From the NCBI GenBank assembly GCA_003184365.1, contig NKYR01000141.1, positions 1 through 64,000 on the forward strand: a DNA stretch of 64,000 bases, given 5' to 3'. Under the pieces are notes generated by a model, which was not told the DNA's origin, ran no database searches, and worked only from the letters and a program-made list of their open reading frames with translations. Source of the stretch: Evernia prunastri (Eukaryota > Ascomycota > Lecanoromycetes > Lecanorales > Parmeliaceae). Both the position numbers and the translations under genes were made by a program. Below are positions 56,133-64,000 of the stretch, in pieces (position 1 is the first letter of the stretch; each line of letters begins with the position of its first letter).

Positions 56133-57981
56133 TCACAGCGCATCCACCCTCCCCAGCACCCACTCCAGATGCCGATACGTCACCCTGGGCTGGAACTCCG
56201 GCTGCATATGCCCGCTCAGGTACGTCTCCGCCCACATGAGCCCGCGCTCGAAATGCTGCACGCCCATGGTCCCCTGCGGCCCGTCGAGCCCGTCCGCCCC
56301 GTTCGCCGCGAAGACCCCTTCGTACTGCAGGTCCGGGTCCGCGATGACAATGGGCGTGGCGGGCGCCTGCTGGAAGCCCAGCTGGCCGTTCCACGTCATG
56401 TTCTGGATGGACAGCAGTGTGCCGTTGCTGATGATGATCATGTCGAAGTCGCCGTTGGACACGAGCACGCGGTTCGTCGCCTCGATGACCTGCGGCAGGA
56501 CGTGCTGGATCGGGTCGGCTGAGAGGTCGCCTTCGCCTTCTGGGCCGCCAGTGTAGTAGCCGTCGACTTTGGTGCCGCCGATGAAGACGGGGTCGACGGC
56601 GCAGGTGGCCCAGGAGACGGCGGAGGGCGCGTGGATGGCGGCTTTGACGTCCGAGCGGTTGAAGTAGGTCGTGGCGCCGGCGGGGGTGTAGACGAGTTGG
56701 GTGGGGAAGGAGAGCACGTCCCAGAGCAGCGGGCACTGTTGGTTCACTTCGTAGATGTCGAAGCAGGGGTTGTTGGTCAGGGCGGCGTCGTCAATCATGT
56801 CGAAGACGTCACAATTGGCTTCGCTGGTGAAGTTGAAGAACACGGCTGGTTGGTTCCCGGGGGGTGGGAAGGTGAGGTATTTTTCGCGGAGGGCGGCGTA
56901 CCCGCAGGATTCGTCGAGGCTTTCGAGTTGGGCGAGGAAGGAGGCGTTGAATTGGAGGAGGGCTTGGTTTTCAAGAACGAAGGGTACGGCTACGACCTCC
57001 TCCTGTGTGTAGTCGAATTGGCCGATGACGGGGTCGTAAACTAGAGCTCCTGGATAGGAAGTGATATGTCAGGCATTAGGCTCATTTTAATTGTGGAGGG
57101 TGATTTACCCGAAAGGTCATAGTACTCTTTGTCCTTCTCGTCCAACATTGCTGCAGAAATGTATGGAACATAGCGGCCCGCGTAGCTTTCGCCGGTTATG
57201 TAGATTTTGTAATTCTTGATCCCAAAGGTGGTTTCCCAATTTTTGAAAAATTTAATAAAGTCTTGCGCAATCTCCTCTTCGGTCATGGCGGTCACTTCGC
57301 CAATGGAAAAGCCTGTGCCGACGGGTTGCTCAACCCTAAATCCCACATTAGTCGTGAAACCAATCATCAGAACTGGTAAAAGACATACCATAGCATGTTG
57401 GTCAGATTGACCCATGAGCTGAATCATGTGAGCACGTATCATCAGTGGGCACTACCAATAACATACTATGGGTTCTCAACCGGCGCATATGTTCCGGCCT
57501 GCCACAAGAACCTTCCGTTTTCTTGGAAAAAGCCTTCCAGGGAACTGCAACCGGGGCCGCCGTTCAACCAAATTGTGACTTCGTCGACGGGTGCTCCAAC
57601 GGTTGGGTTGAACATGAAGAAAAGCGCCCTCGAGGCATTCTTCTCATCAATTGGGATCAGTCCAGAGTACATCTCTCCAATGTCAAAGTTGACATCCGGG
57701 AGCGAGTCAATCTTGTACTCTGCGATTTGTAAGTGATGCGTACGATGCCGACAAATGGACATGGACTGACCGGATGTGGTGCTGGTGAGGAATCGAGAAG
57801 TATCATTGGTGGAACTGTTTGATTGACGTGCGATCAATTTCTCGTATGAAGCTTCGTGCACTGCTTTATTGGCCTGGTCTTGGCCTCTGCGCGACACATC
57901 GCGAAGACGTGAGTGTTTCGAGGCGGCAGTGATATCTAGGATGAGGGCGCACGCCACGAGAGCTGCATACAAGCCTCGCAT
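56133..57981 (-). CDS. Secreted serine carboxypeptidase (S10)
   Basis: Five exons (57771-57981, 57467-57719, 57389-57418, 57109-57335, 56133-57049) give 545 residues. The introns are 51, 48, 53 and 59 nt, all GT-AG and phase-consistent, and the third exon is only 30 nt. Residues 1-20 are a signal peptide. The oxyanion-hole motif WLNGGPGCSS precedes the nucleophile Ser215 in GESYAG. The catalytic Asp443 is in NGDFDMI and His521 in SGHMQPEF. Several N-glycosylation sites fit secretion or vacuolar targeting. It removes C-terminal residues from peptides at acidic pH. The last exon has G/C-rich third codon positions, typical of a well-expressed gene. Confidence 0.95.
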
Positions 57982-60804
57982 ATTTGCTAGCTGCCTGATA
58001 GCTGCTGTTCAAGGTTTCACTGAAGAAGCATGTGGAAGAAGGGCAAAGGGCAGAGTGATGCTGACTGGGGGAATAGAAACGAAGGAAGGAAGGAAGGAAG
58101 GAGACATGGAGACTTGGAGGAGCTCTTTAAAGCCCTCACGGTGTGAATGACGATAGAAAGAAGGCGCATTTGCCCCTCCATGGCTTGTGATGAAGGTGCA
58201 CTGCCCCTCCAATTTTGTCACAATTCTGTCATGCAGGTCTCCGTCAAGGTAAGCCTTACCACGAGGGATTTGCAGTTAAAGGCGGGGGGAACATTTACAG
58301 ACATACAGATAATTCCATCTACCTTCCGGAATGATCCACACGTTCCGGGTTCAGTGGAGTCAAATGTGCGAAGGATCGATTGGGTGTTGTCGGCGGTTGC
58401 CAAGTGCCAAGTACCAAGTACCAAAGGAGCAGGTGGATATCCAGATGAAGCTTTTAAGCCTCAGTCGGTGGGCTTTTGATTGATTGCATGACGTCGAGTT
58501 TACATAAATTGTGATAAGACTCGTCTCGACATTCTCTTTAATGGTATAAAGGCATCCTCTACCGGCACCGAATGTGCCAGATAACGGCTCGTTGCTCGCT
58601 ACCGACGGCCGAAAGGATCGAGTAGTTGCACAACAAGGCAGAAATGTGCAGAGAAGTGCAGAAGATTGGCTTCCGATCGAGTCATGATTCCTGCAGGGTA
58701 AATGCGAAAAGACCTCACACCTTCCCAACTGGTAAGATTCCAATCAAAAATAAATCGCCGTTAGGAGAAAGCCGGTAGTAGTTTTCAACAATCCGTAAGG
58801 CAGAAGGCGCGCAGTCGCTGGACTCGGCAAGCACAGGCGAGATACCCGGTACTACCTACCGTGGACAATAATATCGTCGTTATACAAGGAGATATGAAGA
58901 CGAAGCGAAAGCTGAAGGTAATGAATGAATCACGTTGAAGATGCCCATCATATAAATAAAATATAGGAATTAAGTGCTTATATTTTCGTATAGGAAGGAT
59001 AGTTATAAATAATAAAATTAAGAAAGAAGGCAAGGTGACTCGGTCTTTCTTTCCAGAGAGAGGAAGAAGAAGCAATAATAATAATAATGATCGGCTTCAC
59101 TGCCAGTGCGGGGTCATACTTATTACTTTACTTTACTTTACTTTACTTTACTTTACTTTACTTTACTTTACTTTACTTTACTGTACTTTACTCATAACGC
59201 CAAGATTAAACATGGGGCTAAGGGAAGGGGAAGAAAAAGAGGTTGGACTAGCCGGGCTGTCAGCAAAACTTAGTTTCCTTAGCGGATGATCACTCGGCTT
59301 GTCTTTCCCTCTCCCAATTGACTGAAGGAATCCAAGTCCTGGTGTAACCCTTCGGAATTGCTCGCTCTCACTCACCGGGTATCCGATAGCAGTGTCCCTA
59401 CTCCCTACTTCATACGAGGTCGCTGCACATGCTCGGGGAACATCCCTGAGCTGTCTGCGTGCCTCTGCTGGGGGCCTTGGACGATGAAAGGAGGAAGCCA
59501 ATAATCTGTCGTGCTCCTCGCATTCTTCTTCTCTTTCTATTGCTTGCTGAGAGTTCTTTTCTCCTTGGCTCATCACTTACAGCTTCAGAAGTACGTGATA
59601 ATTCCAGCTGAGATTCAGAAAAGTGATGCTGCGGTGAGTCGCGGCATAAGTATGCTGAAAGGTGCAATCTGGTTGTGTTTTCCGCCTGAGTTAGGTACTG
59701 GAGAAACAGATCGACTCAGCGATTCTCCTCTTGGACCGTACTGATTATTCCTAGATGCAGAATGTCAACGGATGTGGATAAGCTGTACCTTCGCATGGCT
59801 GGACCTTACATTGAGCGCAGCTCTCTTGAATTTGGTCCTCATTGTCACTGTTTGAGCAGCGCTTCCATATTCCTTCTGTAGCAGTGTCTTCGAAAAGCCC
59901 CTCTTCTCAACTTCATCTTCCGAAGTACAAAGCCATCGGGCCTGTTCGTTGAAACACGTAATCGTGCAACGCACTAAGCTCGTCCCTCTACCTACCTACA
60001 TCACAAGATTCGTCAAGGCTACACTACTACCTCGCTACCTGTTTAATGCTGTTTCAATTCCAAGGGGCCAGGAGGCGCACCACCAAGCAAATTATAGCGT
60101 TTGAATATTGCTAATGATTGGAGCGCATTCATCGGCGCGAAAGATGCCCAAGCCAGCCATCTCATGGCGTACAGCATGCAGGCCGAGTCGCCGGTGCTCG
60201 TGTTCTCGAAACCCAACGGTATGATCATGAGCCCTTGCATGTCAGCCGTCCACAGTACGGCATCATGTCGCCGGTAACCTGGTCTCGGATGCACGGATGA
60301 AACCCAAGCATTTTCCATTAAAGATATGCTTTGCCGCCTGTGCTGTATGTTTTACAAGCTCGAGCCCATTGTCAGTTCATCGCGATGTTCTACGCCGCAT
60401 CTCATCGCAAACCATCGTCCTGCATGCATGGCTTGCATGTCGTATGCAAGATGAAAGTCAGAAGACAAGTCCATGCTTTCGGCTGCCCATGAACCCATTC
60501 CACATTGAAGAGGCTTGGTATCACTATTGGATATCCTTGAAGACTTGCTCCACAAGTGCAATGCATAGGCCAGCGTCAAACGCCGTTCATTGGATAATGT
60601 GAATTTCCCTACCTGTCTGCAGCGGGAACTAATCATTCTCCGCAACACGCTATGCAGGTACCTACTCAGGTTTGAATGCACCGGACGAGGACTGGCCAGA
60701 CCCTTCAAACCGCTTATAAGAATGATTGCCCCAGATGCGATCACCTCCCGACCCGCCTGTCAACTACAGGCGCTGCGATATCGTGCCTGCGAATTGAAAC
60801 CACT
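57982..60804. other. Intergenic, about 2.8 kb
   Basis: This contains the carboxypeptidase promoter, an AT-rich stretch around 58940-59010, a CTTTA repeat (listed separately) and a 132-codon minus-strand frame at 59178-59576 that I cannot support. No recognisable gene. Confidence 0.5.
59121..59190 (+). repeat. (CTTTA)n microsatellite
   Basis: About 13 units of CTTTA, nearly perfect. Confidence 0.88.
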
Positions 60805-62386
60805 ATGTCACAAAGTTCTAATGCTACAGCGCAAGCGATGGCAGCGGCAACAGAGGCTCTACTCCGAGGCCCAGGCTTGCAACCTCCTCCAGGCGTAATT
60901 CCTAATCTCATTGACCCGCCCTCGCAAGCTCGCTGGGTCTACATTACGCTGCCAATCTGTTTAGCTGTGAGCACACCATTTGTCTGGATAAGACTGTGTA
61001 CCGTATTCTTCATTCTCAAATCGCATGGATGGGCGGACTGTGCGTAGAACCCCAAAATGACATGTATCAGGTAAGTTTCAAATAGCTAAGCGTGAACAGA
61101 CACCGCCGCCGCCGCATGGGCTTTCCTCGTCGGATATTGCACATCTGCTTACGTTGTCGTTCAATATGGTGGCGGAGTCCATCAGTGGGATGTACCATTG
61201 GGCCGTGTCATTGAATTCGCAAAGGTAAACGAACGAAACGCCTGTTTGATCTCAAAATCATACCCATGAGGGCAAGACGAGACTGAACTCGCATCCACAG
61301 TTAGCAAACACCACCGAAATGCTCTACAGCCCCGCCATCTTCCTCGCCAAACTCTCCATCCTCCTCATGTTCCGCCGCCTCTTCGACGCGGCCGGCACCG
61401 GCAAAACCCACTACCTCATCCACATCCTCATCTGGGCCAACCTCGCCTTCTACTTCCCCTACCTCGGCGCGACCGTCTTCCAATGCGTGCCCCGGGCTCG
61501 CATCTGGGACCCGACGCTCAAAGGCGGCTGCATCAACCTCCAGGCCGCCTTCATCGCCGCCTCGGCCATTAACGTCATTTCCGACTTCTCCATCCTCCTC
61601 CTCCCGCTCTACCGCATCTCCAAACTCAAAATCGCAACGAGGCGCAAAATCGGCGTCTTGGCTATCTTTGCCGTCGGTCTATTGTGCGTACCCTCTTTTC
61701 TCCTCTTTCTCCCCTCCCCCTCCCCGCCTCTGCCCTCCCATATACCCATCATCTCTATTCATGCTTCATAAACAGAAGCAAGCACCCCCCTTCCCCACCC
61801 CCTTGCCCCACACTCAACAACCCCATTACACCCACCTATCCCATCCATCCCACCCAGCCCACCCAGCTAACCAATGCTCTCCCCTTTTAGCACCTGCATC
61901 TGCTCCATCATGCGCCTCGTCGTCTCCTTCCACACCGGCAGCCCGGACAAGACCTTCAACCTCCAACCCCCCGCCCTCTGGTCCGCCGGCGAACTCGCCT
62001 CCGCCATCCTCGCCGGCTCCATGCCCGCCACCGCCGCCTTCTTCAACCACGTCTCCCCCAAACTCGTCCGCACCTGGAGCCTCTACCTCCGTCCCTCCCC
62101 GTCGCCCTCGTCGCCCGAGGACCCTTCGCCGCAGGAGTCGAAGTTGGCGCGGAGGAGGGGTGCGGCGGCCGCGGCGGCGGGGGTTGGTAGAGGGGGCGTA
62201 CTGGGGGCGCGGGGTGGCGGGAGGAGGGCGCCGGGGAGGTGGAATGAGAGCGAGCTGTTGAGGAGTGGGAGCGAGGGGGAGCTTGGGGGGGAGGAGGGGA
62301 TTCGGCTTGAGGTCAGCCATTCTAGCGAGGAGGAGGCGAGGGAGAAGGTCGAGGAGCATTTGCAGTGGAGTGGGTGGAGGAGGTGA
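60805..62386 (+). CDS. Fungal rhodopsin-domain integral membrane protein
   Basis: Exons 60805-61039, 61100-61224, 61301-61683 and 61891-62386 give 412 residues. Introns are 60, 76 and 207 nt, GT-AG, all phase-consistent; the third is very pyrimidine-rich. Seven hydrophobic spans can be placed between about residues 45 and 310. The pattern is that of the fungal seven-helix rhodopsin domain family, with WDPTLKGGCIN in the third loop and an LWSAGELASA-type segment before the last span. The C-terminal 100 residues are low complexity (Ala, Gly, Arg, Ser, Glu). These proteins are plasma-membrane, GPCR-like or of unknown role. The start Met precedes a short Ser/Ala/Thr-rich head. Confidence 0.85.
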
Positions 62387-62703
62387 GGTCGGTTTTTTGG
62401 TATGTGGGTCGGTAAGGAAGGAGAGGGAGAGGGGTGCGGGGAGGAGGGTTCAGGTTCGCAGAGAGGTGAGGAGCGAGGGAATAGGAGTTGCTTTGTGGGA
62501 TGAAAATGGCATGGGGTGGGAATAGATGTACCTAGTAATGTTGGGAGGCTTTCTATGTAATCATATCCTACAGGCACGAACAACCCAATCAACCTTATCC
62601 CCCTATGCCGCGAACGAGCTCTGAACACACACAACCCCCCCCCTATCTTCTCCCCTTCCCTCCTCTTCTCCCCTTCCCTCCCCACCTCCTTATCCCCATC
62701 CCC
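62387..62703. other. Intergenic between convergent genes
   Basis: A G-rich then C/T-rich 3' flank. No gene seen. Confidence 0.6.
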
Positions 62704-64000
62704 TCAATAAAAACCCCACCCCGCCTTCCCAACCATCCCCTCGCTCCCCACCCACAGCTCCTCCCCCTTCCCTTCCCCCGCCCACCCCCACCGCTCGGGC
62801 CGCCGGTCCGCTCTCCCGTACGGCGCGAAATACCCCCCGCTGTCGCTCGGGGCCTGCGCGCTCGTCGCGCAGAAGAGCGTCGATGTCGCGCCCGAGGCGA
62901 CGGGGATGGTGCCGGGGATTAGGGACCTGCGGGGGTGGGTGTTAGCGGGGGTGGAGGTGGCGGTGGGGGTTTTTGAGGGGAAAGGGAAGGGGCTGGGGGG
63001 GTGGGTGAGGAGGTTCTTGGGGGGAGGTGGAGAAGGGGGGTTGAGGAGATTCTTGGGGGGAGGGGGAGGGTTGGGATGGGATGGGATGGGGGGATTGTGG
63101 GTTGTGGGTGCTGGAATGGGATGGGATGGGATGGGATGGGGAGGGAGAGGGGGAGAGGAGAGGAGAAGGAGAGGGAGGGAGAGAAGGAGAGGGAGGGAGA
63201 GAAGGGAGGAAGGAAAAGGGTATTGGGGGCTTGGGTAGGTTGATGCCGTTTTGAGGACGCGAATGCGCTCTTCCAGAGCGGGTTGAGTGAGGCAGCGATG
63301 AGGGCGAACGAGTCGGGGCAAAAGGAAAGAAGAAAAGATGGGTGAGAATATACTACGTACCAGCGCACCATAAGCCGCACGAAAGAACCGAGGAAGCTGG
63401 CGTTTGCAGCCAGCAGGTTCGTGGCCACGATGCCGGGTTGCACGCTGTAGGCCGAGATGCCCTTGTTGCGGAGGCGGTCGTGTAGGGCGCGCGCGTGGAC
63501 GATGGAGGCGATTTTGGAGTGGCCGTAGCGTTTCCTGGATGGTGAAAATGTCAATCGTGGACGGGCGGATGTTGTTTGAAAGGAAAAGACGTCTCTCTAG
63601 ATTTTTGGGGCGTTGGGAGTGATGTGTGACTGACCATGAGCCTACGTCACCGGTATGGTATTCTAGGTTTGGACGCTCCAAGTCCAGCTTCTTGGGAGTG
63701 GGTGCCATCATCGCTGCGTCACTTGCGACGTTGACGATGCGGACACGGTCCTTGGAGTCGCTGGAAGCCGCCGTGGATTCGAGGATTGGCAGCAGTATTT
63801 TTGTGAGGAAGAAGGGGGCGAGGTGGTTGGTCTGCCATGTGGTTTCAAAGCCGTCGGTTGTGAATTTGAAGGGGACTGCCATGATCTGTGTCAGGAGGGG
63901 CTGTCAGCAGGCTCGAATCTTATCTTGGCTTGAGGAAGGCCGTGTGTCGAGTTTGTTCTTACGCCGGCATTGTTGATCAAAAGATCTAGTCGCGCCTCTT
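62704..64000 (-). CDS. Short-chain dehydrogenase/reductase, 5' end outside window
   Basis: Visible exons are 63963 to beyond 64000, 63635-63885, 63361-63534 and 62704-62926, all joined in phase by GT-AG introns of 77, 100 and 434 nt. The visible part has LLINNAG at the window edge, the catalytic Ser region after VNVASDAA, and the active-site YGHSK (Tyr-x3-Lys) just after an intron. The PG motif follows (VQPGIVATNL), then a C-terminal GGYFAPYG segment. The N-terminal nucleotide-binding TGxxxGIG lies outside the window. The last intron is large and full of GGGAT repeats. It resembles the retinol dehydrogenase-like subgroup; substrate unknown. Confidence 0.85.
62995..63225 (+). repeat. Purine-rich low-complexity tract within an intron
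   Basis: Imperfect GGGGGA, GGGAT and GAGAGG runs, including four GGGAT units at 63119-63139. It lies inside the 434-nt last intron of the dehydrogenase gene. Confidence 0.7.

Noticed and set aside
56101..56736. 211-codon Arg-rich frame overlapping the carboxypeptidase gene
   Set aside because: Same-strand shadow frame of the GC-rich last exon; the S10 catalytic motifs are in the other frame.
61826..62685. Long minus-strand frames opposite the rhodopsin-domain gene's last exon
   Set aside because: Low-complexity Pro/Ser/Gly frames mirror the biased plus-strand coding and intron.
1..64000. A secondary-metabolite cluster, CRISPR array or integrated virus
   Set aside because: No polyketide or peptide synthase, no spaced repeats and no viral genes seen; the oxidoreductases are scattered and unrelated.

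Overview
The window is nuclear DNA of a filamentous ascomycete (Pezizomycotina). The evidence is short GT-AG introns of about 48-110 nt, a fungal-type rhodopsin-domain membrane protein, a fungal CorA-like transporter, an arrestin with a PY motif, an F-box/leucine-rich protein, AT-rich repeat DNA, and decayed genes whose stop codons fit C-to-T changes. The class is uncertain; a Dothideomycete or Leotiomycete would fit. Gene models were read by eye by joining frames at splice sites with matching phase.

Layout. 1-2373 is a duplicated AT-rich repeat with single-N joins. 2374-14281 carries a possible small gene, a short-chain dehydrogenase, an arrestin-like adaptor, a Pro/Ser-rich ORF, a secreted GH16 glucanase and an unrecognised gene with an in-frame stop. 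14282-17183 is a GMC oxidoreductase pseudogene split by a copia-type LTR retrotransposon with a 5-bp target duplication. 17630-30039 carries a CorA-like protein, a class II aldolase, a Mep2-type ammonium transporter, a 2OG-Fe(II) oxygenase-like protein and a coiled-coil hypothetical protein.

32809-42161 carries a small membrane protein, a catalase-related protein, a tandem family of three small cysteine-patterned proteins with shared promoter motifs, and a RING plus cyclin/TFIIB-like protein. 44445-51494 has hypothetical genes, an APH-type kinase and an F-box pseudogene. 51984-56132 has a trypsin-like protease with a GC-AG intron, followed by a decayed triplication of its 3' end and two minisatellites. 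56133-64000 has a serine carboxypeptidase, a rhodopsin-domain membrane protein and a short-chain dehydrogenase running off the right edge.

The intact genes look like scattered housekeeping, nutrient-use and secretion functions, not one pathway cluster. The most distinctive parts are the tandem cysteine-protein family at 36.4-39.8 kb and the protease with its repeat-rich tail at 52-56 kb.
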